Notes: generated from the sequence alone by a model not told the origin. Shown: positions 37,829-49,660, numbered from the stretch's first letter. The stretch is 64,000 bases of DNA from Brevipalpus yothersi (GCA_003956705.1 QZCP01000168.1:32654-96653), one strand, 5' to 3'. Program-made: numbers and translations.

Positions 37829-40114
37829 ATGTCCAGAATCACCGAAAGTCTATTCAAATGGTTGAAAACATTGGAGGGCGTACCGGCAAACTTGACAATT
37901 GAACAACTATGTGATGGTTATTTGATAGCTAAAGTATTGAATTCACTGTGTCCTGAACATTTTAACGATGACTGGTTGTCCAAAATCAAAAGGGAAATCA
38001 GTTCAGATAATTGGCGGATGAAAGTGTCCAATTTGCTCAAAATTCGTGATGGAATCATCGACTGGTACACCGAAGTGCTCTCCCAGAATATTTCCTCATG
38101 GAATGGATTGCCTGATGTTAATTTAGTTGGTAGAGAGAATAATCAAGAGCAATTAGGTCGACTCCTTCAGCTAGTCATAGGTATAGCAGTTCAATGTGAG
38201 GCAAAACAAGATCATATCAAAATGATCATGAGCCTGGAGGAGGAAGTCCAATTAGGTGTGATGGAGGCAGTGCAAGAAATTCTCACCGTTGGTCGAGAAG
38301 GATATCAATCACTAGTTTTTCCTGACTCTCTGAACACTGATCAAATTCAGGTCCTCAAAGATCAATTACGTAAAGTGATGGATGATTTGACCATTGCCAA
38401 TGAAGCAAGAGAACAAGCTGAGCAAAGGTATTTCGAGATGGAAAAAATGGTGAAAACTTTTAAGGAGGAAAAAGATGCCCTTTACTATGAGAATGAGCGT
38501 TTGAGTCACCAGCTCTCAGAATATGAAGGCAAAAATGGAACTAGAGATGGTATTGGTTCCAAGGTACATGATCCGTCTGATGCAAGTCTCCAGGATCGCC
38601 ATTATGATAAGCTACAGCAGCAAATGGCTTTGATGGAAAACAGTTTATACAAAGTCGATTCCCAAAAGGAAGAATTTCGAGCAAAAAATGAACTTTTAGA
38701 ACGAGAATTGATGGAAATGAGGTTGAAAAATGAAGAACTTCAGAGAAAAGCCAAAGAAGCCAGAACTTTGAAAGATGAGCTAGACGTTTTGCGCCATGTC
38801 TCGGATAAAGCTGAAAAACTTGAGCAAACAGTTCAGGTTTACAAGAACAAACTGGAGGAGATGGTTGATTTGAAGCGTCAAATGAAACAAATTACTGACC
38901 AAAATTATCAGCTATCAAAAACCAATCTTGAACTCGAGGAAGAGCTCAAAAGATTCACCGCCAAATCACAAAGCCAGCTTGAAATGTATAAAAAACAAAT
39001 CCAAGATTTACATCAAGAGACACTTGCACACACTCATCGAGCTGATCAGATTGAGTTTGATTATAAGCGGCTTTCAGATGAATGTGAAATTCTGAAAGAA
39101 GAAAAGGAAAAATTGACTGAAGAAAATTCGCGATTGAAAAGTGAACTCAGGCCAAGATCGGATTCTAACTTGCTGGTGGACCCAATTTTGAAAGCTAGCT
39201 CAAATTCTAATCAAGTCAAATTCCTTTATGATGAAATTAATAGGAAACCAGGAGGAGACTCTGATGCACGAGATAAAGTTGTTAAATTGGAGCATGAAAA
39301 TCAAATCTTACGAGAAAAGCTAAAAAACAGTGACGATCAACAAGTTGTCCTTCTGCAAACCAGTCTAAATGATGCCAAAGAACGGATAAAAGAGCTAGAA
39401 AATGAAAATAGACTTGTTAATAGACAAGTCATCGAACTCAAGTCCCAAGTTAAAGATCTTTCTAGAGGAAAAAGTGTCAAATCTTCTTCCGATGTGCCTC
39501 TTAGCAACGATGATCAGAGTCAGCCTAGTGTTGAGCAAGCTCTTTCTCGAATCACTGAATTAGAAGATATACTTCTCAAAAAAGAGCATGAAATGAGCGA
39601 GATAGAGAATAAGTACAAAAAATATCTCAATAAAGCACGTCAGGTGGTAAAAAATCTTGAACCCCTCAGTTTACCACTATCTGGATCAACTAGTGGTTCT
39701 ATGGTGTTTAATTCTCTCGGAGCATCTGGTCCTGTTCCGCTTTATGATGAAATGAGTCCTGCCAGTTCTAATAGTGATATTAACGATTTGAGATTAGTTC
39801 TTCAGATGAGAGAAAAGCAGATCATTGAGTTAGAAAAGGAATTGGAAACATGTAAGCAAATGAAAGAAATGGAGGGAAAATTGATGGCTTCCGCTTTCCA
39901 TGACTTGGTGAGTAAATCTCTTCATCATTCGAACCAACAAGGATCAAATTCTTTTTTTTCACTTTCTTCTTAGGCTGCAAGAGCCCAAAGAACTGCAGTA
40001 AATCAACGGCTGACTGCCACTCGTCCTCCTCTCGGTGATCTGCCTCAAGAGGGTACATCTTTTCTGGCAAGGCAGCGAAATTTTGCAATTAAAAGATCCA
40101 CTATGAGTGGGTAA
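37829..40114 (+). CDS. HOOK: Hook microtubule/dynein adaptor
   Basis: Two exons, 37829-39907 and 39974-40114, give about 739 residues (human Hook proteins about 720). The N-terminal Hook domain (residues 1-160) contains ESLFKWLKTLEG, LCDGYLIAKVLNSLCPEHF and the family block LGRLLQLVIGIAVQCEAKQ. A long coiled coil (about 170-620) is followed by the C-terminal AAARAQRTAVNQRL and SFLARQRNF blocks, which in known Hooks bind FTS and FHIP. Hook proteins activate dynein on endosomes. Almost the whole gene is one exon. The end is uncertain: the frame meets TAA at 40112-40114, but GG/GTAAGC at 40111 is also a good donor, so a further short exon is possible. Confidence 0.94.
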
Positions 40115-40759
40115 GCATTAGATTATTTCAAGACCTAAAATTCTCACTGATGAATCAATAATGTGACAATGTCTTTGCTCCTATCTTAATCATTACGGAA
40201 ATGCATTGATATGCATGTTGCTATCAGCATGTAGTCGAAAAATTTCACAATAACGATTTGTTAAGGTCCTAATTTTCTTCTGTTCCCAGTGAATTCGAAT
40301 GATATTCAGCAATGTGATAAAATACATGCATGAACGTACCCCTGTTCATTCTTTGACCAATCTTGGAGCATGAATGATACATCCATGAAATTTCGTTGTT
40401 GTAGTCAAGTTTGTTTGGTTCCCACATTCTTACCTTAACAAGAGCAATTTTTTTGTCTCCTCCTCATCACTTTGAATTGACGTTTCCTCTCTAGGAATTG
40501 GTTTCCTAAAAAATGACCAGAAAGGTCATTCAAGCAAATTTACAAATTTTAGCTGATACTCATCGAGCAATATGTACAAACTCGTTCACAATCTATGAAT
40601 TTTCTCTAGATTTTGGAATCTTCAGAAAACGTTTTTAAATCAACAAGAGCAATTTCCATGACTATTTTCTTCCATTCATAAAATAATTTTACACATTAAA
40701 AAAATTCATATGACAACTCAACCTATGATGTTGTAATTTTTTGTCCTATCTGTCTAGAC

Positions 40760-40763
<4 letters not shown>
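40115..40763. other. Hook 3' flank with a fragment of zinc-finger 3' flank
   Basis: No gene seen. 40612-40757 resembles the 3' flank of the zinc-finger gene (44445-44595) and also 49795-49905. Common strings include CAAGAGCAATTTC, TTTTCTTCCATTCAT and TGTAATTTTTTG.CCTAT. Confidence 0.6.

Positions 40764-40835
<72 letters not shown>
40764..40835 (+). repeat. (AG)n at inner edge of right arm
   Basis: About 35 AG units directly abut the right arm of the inverted duplication. The matching inner edge of the left arm carries only TTTTCTCTCTTCCTCTCGCT, an eroded or short version of the same tract in inverted orientation. Confidence 0.95.
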
Positions 40836-40837
<2 letters not shown>

Positions 40838-42182
40838 TAAATCAAATCATCCATTGGATGCTGGATGGTGACTGGTAGAAAAATCTTAGTCAACATTCCA
40901 GTTTGCATTGGTATCATATAATACCAAAATGTCTGTATCCTCTCCAGAATTACAAGAAAAATTGCCTACGGTAACATAAAGTGAAAAATTTAAAGAATGA
41001 TCAGCCATTCCACCGGATACTTCGACTCCAGGAACTGGGCTCAGACCTGCCATTCCTTTTCTCTCTGGTCTAGATATTGTTTCATGGACATGGTAAATAT
41101 TTATTGCATTGGTTTCTTCGAGATTTTCATCCAGTTCATTGAAGATCACAATCTATATCGTCCATTCATTCATTCAAGTGTTAAATTGGTGTATTCAAAT
41201 TTTTACTGCTATTCAATTTTGAGGTTGCAGTCATAACGAAACAAGAAATGTAAAAACTTTTAGCTGGTCTAAGAGGTGATAATCCAGTTCATCGAGTGGT
41301 TGAGACTCCTTTAGCTATGGTTATGAATCGAGAAGCTTAAAACTCCCAACAAACTGAGGGATTGATGAGAACGTTAGGTGAAGGGATCTTAATTGATCGT
41401 TAAAACACAGCGTCGAAAGTCAACGAGTGAACCTTTCTGAAAGGCTGGACAAGTCGAAAATATTGAGTCTGGGGATGTCCAGCTCTCAACTCCAGACTGT
41501 TGAAAGCGAAAAAGAGATGGATTCAGATGAGGATAGAGATCTACTTGTTAAACTTATTTTAGCCAAAAATCGATTTTTACAGGTACCAAGTATGTCCATT
41601 GGTGATACTGCCATTTCAGAGGATCAGAGGGGAATGAAATTGAGGTAAATGAAGATGAGCAGCCATGATCTATATTATGCAAAGTAGATACTACGATAAG
41701 ATGGTTTGAGTGTGATAATGATCTTTATTGTGGTAGATATTTCAAGTGAGTTAAATTTTTTAACATATTTCCTACGTTTTGCTTAGTTGCTTGATCTTTT
41801 TGGTAATGATGTTAATGTATTGTTCTCCTTCCTCAAAAGAGAATCTAATTCGAGCTCAGAAAAGCATAAAACCTGCCCCTTTGAAGAATCTCTGAAAATC
41901 TGAACATCATCGATTACCACAATTTTTCACCAACGGTTAGTGCGTATGTACTTATCAACTGGTAATTAACTTCGCAGTACAAACGTGTTGGAACTCATGA
42001 TGAAGCATTCCAAATAATATTACGCATATCAATCACTTTGCTCTAACTAAGTTGCTACTTGTACATCATCATTTGAGCTTCAAATCTCTTGCTCTTATAT
42101 CATCAAGATACCACTAAATAGTTACTGAAGATAATGAGTTCTACAAATATGGGAGGTTTGAGCACGTGATGAAACGAACGGT
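40836..42182 (+). repeat. Right arm of 1.3 kb inverted duplication
   Basis: Inverse of 28130-29390. On this strand the short N-terminal frame of the left arm is broken: its ATG is missing and a TAA falls in it. A downstream frame at 41427-41648 (with ERLDKSKILSLGMSSSQL and DSDEDRDLLVKLILAKNRFL) stays open for 73 codons. The left-arm version of that frame is disrupted. Both arms look like relics of a coding unit I cannot name. Confidence 0.92.
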
Positions 42183-42634
42183 TTATGATCGGAAAACTTT
42201 TAGAACTTTTTTCTTATCGAAAAAAGTTTTTTCGTAAGTCAAAATATGCTGCCATCTTGTGCACTTGTTGCTTCTGTAACATAAACAAAGTTGATTCAAC
42301 ATACATGTAATCAATTTTTGTTTGTGTTTTCATTTTTTTGTTCGGTTTAATTTAAACCGTTCAATTAATGTAGGAAAAATTTGGATGATTGTCTCATTGA
42401 TTTGGATAGTTTTTAGGTCATTTCAATTGATGATCGGGCATGTGGCTGTGGAGTAAGTTTTCTTGAGCAACATGCTTGGGTCAAGCTTGCGGTTGAATGA
42501 AGTCTCAGACATTGTATTAGTTTTTCTTACTTAATTCGATATGTGCCCATCTTGATTGAGATTGTGATTTTTGTAAGTGCCTTTTGATGAGATAATTTTT
42601 GGATGAGAATTTGCTCGATCCATTTTGAGTTTAA
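42183..42634. other. Presumed promoter and leader of the zinc-finger gene
   Basis: Unique AT-rich sequence beginning where the inverted repeat stops. Nothing else seen. Confidence 0.45.
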
Positions 42635-44344
42635 ATGAATACAAGAAAACGTTCAAATAAAGGATCTTCCAAACAAAAGGAAACCGTCAAGCGGAAAACT
42701 CGAAGTTCTACCAAAGCAACCAATGAAGCTGCCAAAATTAATGTAAACTTGCCGATTTATGATGAGGAAACTGAACAGGAATCTTCACAAACGGATACAA
42801 ATGATCAACATGATGGTAAAACGTTTGACTGTCAAGAATGTGGATCACAATTTGATGATATGCAAACCCTGATCCTTCATGAATTGGCCGATCATGATAA
42901 GGATAATGGTTATCGATGTCATGTGTGTGACAAGATGTTCAGTCGAAAATATCATCTCGATCGCCACCTTCAATTGACTCCATGTTCTGGTCAGCCACCA
43001 CCGGCTCATCCATGCGAAATTTGTGGTAAAGTTTACACTCGTAAAGATAATTTACGAGAACATTTGAGAGTACATGCTGGAGAGATTACTCGAACGAAAA
43101 AGTTTCGATGTCAATTTTGTCCCAAAATGTTTCATGGTGCTTCTTTACTCAAAATTCACGAACGAACCCACACTGGAGAGAAACCATTCCAGTGTGACTT
43201 TTGTCCCAAAGCATTTCCATCGGGAGGTGCTCTCACCAAGCATCGAAGAATTCATACTGGTGAAAAGCCTTATAGTTGTCCAGATTGTCCTGTAAAATTT
43301 TCCCTCAAGGGTACTCTCAATCGTCATATGAGAATTCACACCGGAATACGTCCCCACAAGTGCCCTTATTGTGATAAAGAATTCATCCAAGCTGGCGGCT
43401 TGAAAGCTCATCTCTTTCATCACACTGGAAAGAATGGTTTCCAATGTGAACATTGTGACAAAGTTTTCAATCGTAAAGCACGCCTTCAAATGCATACTCG
43501 ATATGTTCATGAAAAGAATCGGCCTTTCGAATGTGAACAATGCTCCAAAAAGTTTACCCGTAAAGAAGATCTCAACCGACATTTTATTCTTCACACTGGA
43601 GAGAAGCCTCATCAATGTCCAACTTGCCATAAAAGGTGATAATTTGGAATTCCATCTTTTGGTGAAATTTTTTTCCTCCTACTTCTAATGAGTTTCTGAG
43701 CTTCCCTCTGACTATTCTCCTCTTCTATGCATTCTCTGCCCTCTCTGCTCATCATTGCATAAATAATGACTTCGTTCTTGTTTCTTCCTCTATCCAGATT
43801 TTCCATCAAACCATCTCTCAAACTCCACCTTCTAACTCACACGAAAGAAGAGCCTCGATCTTGTCATGAATGTGGACGAGCATTCATTCGCAAAGATTGC
43901 TTGCTTCGACACATGAGAAAAAGGCATCGTGGCCTAGTCGATAGAATTATGAACGATCAGAACGAAACCCAAGATAACAATGATTTTTCAGCTATAGATA
44001 CTCCGAATTCATCCTCTTGCAGCAATGATTCTGTTACCAAAAAGCTACCTGACGAAAAGCTATGCGAAGCTATTGAGGAACTTCTGGGCCTTCTCTTGGA
44101 TGAGCCATCATTAAAAAGTTTTGGCTGGCCAAACACTCCAATTGATGAGGTTCTAGAAGCTGTGATCAAACGTTGTGGACATACTCCAGCCAATGTAGAT
44201 GACTATTCTTATCATGATCGTTTGCGAGAAAATTCAAAACTTCTCTTTACAGTTGTTATTGATGACAATTCAGTGAAATCTTTGCTGAATAATCAGACTG
44301 TAGATGAAGTAATTATGTATGTTCTAAAACTAGCCAAATCTTGA
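42635..44344 (+). CDS. C2H2 zinc-finger protein, 11 fingers, with conserved-looking C-terminal domain
   Basis: Two exons, 42635-43635 and 43798-44344, give 515 residues. A basic, Ser/Lys-rich N terminus is followed by eleven C2H2 fingers, including FDCQECGS, YRCHVCDK (which ends RHLQLTPC, so C2HC-like), HPCEICGK and FRCQFCPK. Several have classical HTGEKP linkers. The intron cuts finger 10 (CHKR/FSIK). After finger 11 (RSCHECGR...HMRKRH) comes a 95-residue module with LCEAIEELLGLLLDEPSLKS, VIKRCGHTPANV, ENSKLLFTVVIDD and VKSLLNNQTVDEVIMYVLKL. This module looks folded and conserved, but I cannot name it. A nuclear DNA-binding regulator is likely. A partial copy of the last exon and 3' flank lies at 49661-49905. 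Confidence 0.9.
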
Positions 44345-44939
44345 ACTGCATATCTGTGCCTTTTTTGCCTGTATTTTCCTTCTTAAGAAAAAAACTTGAA
44401 ATAATATAAACTCCAACTATTTTGGAGAGATTTCAAACAGACTTTTATTCAGAAAACTTTTTATATTGGCAAGAGCAATTTCTGAAAAATTTTCTTCCAT
44501 TCATTATGTAATTTTGTAAAATAAAAAAAATTCACTGGACCAATCAGGGCTTTTCGGAAATCAAGGTTTTTGTCCTCATGGTTTCCTACTTAGATATAAT
44601 TCTCACCGCCTTGATCCAAAAGACAATCGATTTAATATCGTTAATATTGAGAAGTATACCAAATTCAATGAATCATACCGAGTTATCGAAACCTATTGTC
44701 GAAAGATCTTGTTATTGAATTGAGAACTAATAATAGATAGTCAGATAATTTCGAAAAGTCTTCGAGAGCTTCTCCAGGAAAAGATTTTGGTCCCATTGTT
44801 GATAATTGAAAACCAGTGAATTTCAAATCAAAGTTGTATCTTGCTCCATCAACGGCAATTGGAAATCTTTTTTGAAGAATTTGTAAAGAATTAGGGCTGA
44901 TATTGGGTGCGAAAAGATGGCAATGACCACAAATATTTG
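44345..44939. other. Zinc-finger 3' flank and unassigned coherent frames
   Basis: 44345-44595 is flank that recurs at 40612 and 49700-49905. From about 44600 two frames look coding-like on opposite strands: plus (NIVNIEKYTKFNESYRVIET) and minus, 44683-44979 (LQILQKRFPIAVDGARYNFD, then FTGFQLSTMGPKSF). Neither matches a family I know. They may be decayed pieces of a gene copied with the DUS3L relic. Confidence 0.4.
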
Positions 44940-45860
44940 AGATGGTCCAACTTCTGGTTGGACTCTCTCGAGATGACATAAATCAGCGAATATTTTCGGA
45001 GTATAATTTTGTGGAATTTCCTGATACTATCACTAAAGCTGTACAGTTAATCACGGAATATTGTGATGTGGATATCATCGATATCAACATGGGTTGCCCA
45101 TTGGTTGTGTATTCCAGAAAGGAGCTTGATCGAGTCTCACGAACAAGATCAACAGATTAAATTGCATGATTTGGGCAATGTCCAGAGTTATTCATGTAAT
45201 TACGATTTTAGAGTTTCTTCCGAGAGCTATAGTTAAACATATTACGAATTAACGTCGTCTTTCAAGCTCCCATAACACCCTAGATGAGAACTGGCATTCA
45301 AGCCCATAAAGATACCACCGACAAAAAAACTGCTAATTTGGTTGTTCTCTGTTCATGGTTGCTCCAGAGAGCAAAGATAAATCAAATCAAATCAGCTGAT
45401 TGGAAACTTGTGAAAAAATGTGCAAATACATCCCAAAACATTCCTGTTTAGATCTGGAGATATCATGTCATATGACATGAATATTCCAAGATTACTACGA
45501 AAATTGGAAAACTATATAGAGGTAGCTTGGGTGATGAACGAAAGTTGCGCAATAATTAACTGTGGCTATTCCTTGAGACAAAAGAGAGAAGAAATTGAGA
45601 TATTTCCTCAAAAAAATACTCGAAATTTTGCAAATTTTCGTTAATTATAGCCTAGAACATTGGGACTCAGATAGAAATTAAGAAGAAATTAATGAAAGAT
45701 TTCAAATGTACAAAAGGCGAGAAGAACTAGAAGCACTTTTTGCATCTCCATCATGTTCTGACTGGGTTAAAATGAGCAAAATGCTGCTTGGAGAAGTTTC
45801 CTCAGATTTTGTTCTCCTATCAGAGCATAAGGCCAATGGATATCAAGTCGGTGATATGAA
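44940..45860 (+). pseudogene. Decayed DUS3L-type tRNA-dihydrouridine synthase copy
   Basis: Separate frames on the plus strand carry successive DUS3 blocks in the right order. At 44995-45110: FPDTITKAVQLI and VDIIDINMGCP. At 45170-45195: MSRVIH. At 45284-45340: MRTGIQAHKDTTDKK. At 45365-45480: ADWKLVKKC and, after a stop, SGDIMSYD. At 45706-45860: EELEALFASPSCSDWVKMSK, then LLSEHKANGYQ. Frames change between blocks, there are stops, and the middle of the TIM barrel (the block after GIQ) is missing. The native enzyme makes dihydrouridine at position 47 of tRNA; this copy cannot. No intact DUS3L lies in the window. Confidence 0.85.
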
Positions 45861-47169
45861 CTCGATAGGCTTCGAGAATGAGGTGATCGATCCCGATCAA
45901 TCTCTCAATCAAAGCGATCATTCATTCTGATTTGTGTCGAATTGATTCCGAATAATTGATCATTTCAAGGACTGAGATGGCTGACTCTCAAGAACTCTCC
46001 AATTTAAATTGATCAAAGTTTTTCATCGACAAAGTTTGAGCAACTTGAAGGCCTCTTCTCATTCTTCACTCCTGACTTGTGATTATGTTTTTGTTTATCG
46101 TTTTTAACTTTTCATTTAGTGTTTTTTCCACTCAAACTTTTCTACATAGGTTAATAATCTATCGCATATCCATCATCGTTCCTCTCATGCAAGTACCATG
46201 AATGAACTCAGAGAAATTCTTGCTGGAAATCTATTCATGAGAAATGATCAATCACTCCTCATAGACATGAATATCTGTGCAGAATAAGGAATTCCAAGCA
46301 GCTCTGTATTTGGAGTATATTCATCGAAAACTTTAGAGCAAACTTGGAATGTGTGAGTCATCCGAAAGAGAAAGAACCAAAGTTCTAGACAAATAACAAA
46401 GAAAATTCACCTGTTTCATCAGTTTATGTGACAAGCTAGCCTTCACTAACCGACTCAAGATTTAGCTCAAGCTCAAAAAACTTTCCAAAATTGGAGGAAA
46501 AAATTGACAAAAAGCCAAAATAGTGCAAATTCTTTCACCTTGTTGTATTGCAAATTGCAATAACGACTTAGGCATCAAGATCGCGAGGAAAGTCGTCATC
46601 AATCAGACGAAGGACACGGATAGCTCTTACCATCGATTCATATGATCTCAATTGCCAAAAAACTGCCAAATTTTAGACCCTCTCTGTAAATATCCAAAAT
46701 TTTTCACACAGACTATCCATCACATCGAATCGTGCCTAGCAACATGTGAAGCAACGTGTGTATGCGTAAGTAGAGCGGCCTTTTCATTCGAACTCATTTG
46801 GTGTTTGTATGCACGATTATTCGTGAGCATTTATTCTCGAGGGCAAAGAGAAAAACCTTATGCTAGGTCATATCTCTTAATCTGAATGGAAGGAGGAGCT
46901 AAAATTCTATTGGCTCTTATTGTATATCTTTTATCATCTTCACCTAGTGAATTTTTGCCCCTTTAATTGTCATCAAACATCTCTCTTTTTCTCCCTTCAG
47001 TCTTCTCTTTTCTCGAAGAAGAAGGAGGTGTCAAGAAAGCTAGTTATTTTGTTCCATATTTCACAAGTGGATCAGGACACAAGTGGTACAAGTTCATCGT
47101 CTATGACTGGTGTGGACAGAATTGGGCAGAAATTTTAATACTTTCTGGTACTTTCTGTTGCCCTCAACG
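45861..47169. other. Intergenic with possible coding relics
   Basis: 46150-46290 after an acceptor-like ACATAG reads VNNLSHIHHRSSHASTMNEL then REILAGNLFMRNDQSLLIDM before a stop. 46290-46430 in another frame reads FQAALYLEYIHRKL, stop, SKLGMCESSERE. These look like decayed exons of an unknown gene. The remainder is AT-rich leader of the phospholipase gene. Confidence 0.4.
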
Positions 47170-48709
47170 ATGATCCCACTAGTTTCACTTGTTCTGTTTG
47201 GACAATTACTACTATGTGTGAGTCCTCTTCCTCGTTTTTCTTCGTCCTCTTCGAACACGAAAAACAATACTCTTCTTCATCCAATAATATTGGGTAAGCA
47301 ATTCAGACATCTTTTCCTTCTTGAACGATGATCAGATGATCCATCAGATGATGATGTAGATCCATTTTATCTCCAGTTCCGGGTGATGGAGGAAGTCAAT
47401 TAGAAGTGAAAGTGGACAAACCATCGGTGGCTCACTACTTTTGTGAACAAAAAACTGACGACTACTTCACCTTGTGGATAAATTTAGCTGATTTGGTGCC
47501 TTTCGTTATCGACTGTTGGGTGGACAATATGCGGCTAATTTATGATCCTGAAACCCATCGATCATATGGTCCACCAGGAGTTGATGTTCGTGTGCCTGGC
47601 TTCGGTAATACTTCTACTGTTGAATATTTGGACCCAAGTCAAGTATCGATCACCGGATATTTCAACATTCTGGTCAAAGAGATGGTAGATTATGGTTATG
47701 AGAGAGGTGTTAGCATCCGAGGTGCTCCATATGATTTTCGAAAATCTCCTGGTAAGATGAGAGATATTGAACTTTATCTTCCCATACTATTACTGTATAC
47801 ATATTGTCAATCGTGCTTGCATCAGCATTATATTATCAACTCATTTTCTCAGCACAACCTTCTTCTTTCCTCTCTCTCTTTCGATTCTAAGGTGAGCTAC
47901 ATGATTACTATTCCAAGTTAAAAACGTTGATCGTAGAAACTTACCAACTGAACAACAAACGTCGAGTTATTCTTATATGCCATTCTTTGGGATGCCCAAC
48001 AATGTTGTACTTTTTAAATCGTCAATCACAAAGCTGGAAAGACCGTTATATCAAAAGTCTAGTAGCACTGGCTGGACCATGGGGTGGAGCTGTGAAGGCT
48101 CTGAAAGCATTCACTTCCGGTGATAATTTGGGAGTAATAATGGTACCTGCATTGAAAATTCGTAAAGAGGAGCGTACTTTCCCTAGTCTTGCCTACCTTT
48201 TACCTAGTGCCAAATTTTGGTCTCCTAATGAAACTTTAATCACAACTGGACGTAAAAATTATACTGTGTCAACTTTTAAAGAATTTTTCAAAGATATTAA
48301 CTACACTCTAGGCTATCATATGTGGCTAGACACTAAAGATCTTACACATGATATGATACCTCCTGGAGTTGAAGTTCATTGTATTCATGGTCTAGGCACA
48401 AAAACTATGGGACTTTTGGAATATAATGGAGAAAAATTTCCCAATCAAGAGCCTTCCATTCAAATGGAAGATGGTGATGGAACTGTTAATTTGAGAAGCT
48501 TAAAGGGCTGTACACAATGGATCGGAAAACAGCCGCATAATGTCCACTATATGAGTCTCAACAAAGTTGACCATATGTCAGTGATGACAGATCCGGGAAT
48601 TTTATCCTACATCAAATTGATCGCAGAATACAAACCAGACAAAGAAACAAATAATTCTGATAGTTTATGGGACAAAATAACAAGTGTATGGGAATCTCTT
48701 GTCGGATAA
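47170..48709 (+). CDS. PLA2G15: PLA2G15-type lysosomal phospholipase A/acyltransferase (LCAT family)
   Basis: Three exons, 47170-47293, 47377-47751 and 47892-48709, join in phase to 438 residues (human PLA2G15 412). Exon 1 encodes a signal peptide (LVSLVLFGQLLLCVSP). Family blocks are VPGDGGSQLEVKVDKPSVAH, YFTLWINLADLVPFVIDCW, GVDVRVPGFG and RGAPYDFR. The catalytic serine is in CHSLGCP (Ser198), the Asp in EDGDGTVNLRS and the His in KVDHMSVM, so the Ser-Asp-His triad is complete. Vertebrates have AHSMGN at the serine; here Cys replaces the alanine. The PLA2G15 pattern (WINL, IDCW) separates it from secreted LCAT. It hydrolyses phospholipids and transacylates ceramide in the lysosome. Second-exon flanks fit GT..AG. 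Confidence 0.94.
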
Positions 48710-49660
48710 TTTTTACAATCGTTCCATTTTTTTCCTCTACACTGAAGGTCTACCTGATCGATACAATCGAATATGTGTGTCCGTACCTTGTCGCCAACCT
48801 CAACCTACCTTGGACAAGTTTAACATAAATTTTTCTACAAGAAAATAACTATTTATAATATCTATTATGCATAATTCAAAGAAATGAAAAGCTTTGATGT
48901 AGAATTCATGAGGAATAGTTCAATTCTAGATCTGGTGACCTCAGCGCAAATATTTGATAAAAATTTTCCTCTTATATTTGCCCATGTGACTTTCTCTCAT
49001 GAAACCAAATCGCGATTATGAAACAATTGAATACTAGGGAAATGATTATGACACTCTATTGCCAGCTAAATAGCACTATTTGAACTGTACAATCATTGCA
49101 CAAAGGAAGTTGAGATTATTTTACTGTGATAAGCAATGCCAAATTGGACCTTTTGTCGATGGAAAGTTAGCGCTTTATCAAGAGAAAATTTTATACAATT
49201 CGGAAGGAACATGATTAAGATCAATTCAGCTTGATGGTAAATTCACTGGTGAAGCTAGTAAAAGCCCAAAAGATGTGAGAAGAAACCAATGAGATGATAA
49301 AACATTTATCTTTATTGGTATTAGACATGAGAACACGCAAGTTAATCGACGTTTATAGATCGTCGAAGGATCGATTATCGAGTTTTTACCCAAAGACAAA
49401 AGATAATAACTCACCTTGAAGAGAGTCCATCTTTACGACTTACAATAACTAGGGTCACAGAGCTTTCTGACCAATATCTCAAGAAAATGGTCAGTTCGAT
49501 CTCAAGGGATTCATTTCTTTTCACCTCTCAATTATTCAAGTGATGAGAAGGATATCCTTGGGGAAAATTAATTTCAATCATTGCATCTGTGTTAGAAAAG
49601 TTATGCAATGTTGTGCAAAAAATTGCGTAAATTGTAACCATTGATTCGTTAAACTGAAGC

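Noticed and set aside
40764..40835. CRISPR-like or satellite arrays at the TC/GA tracts
   Set aside because: They are simple dinucleotide runs without spacer structure.
28130..42182. Composite DNA transposon with the arms as terminal inverted repeats
   Set aside because: The arms resemble degraded gene sequence. No transposase is present between them, the internal genes are ordinary host genes, and no target-site duplication was found at the outer edges by eye.
43145..43630. 161-codon minus-strand ORF within the zinc-finger gene
   Set aside because: It is antisense to repeated C2H2 fingers and arises from their repetitive codons.
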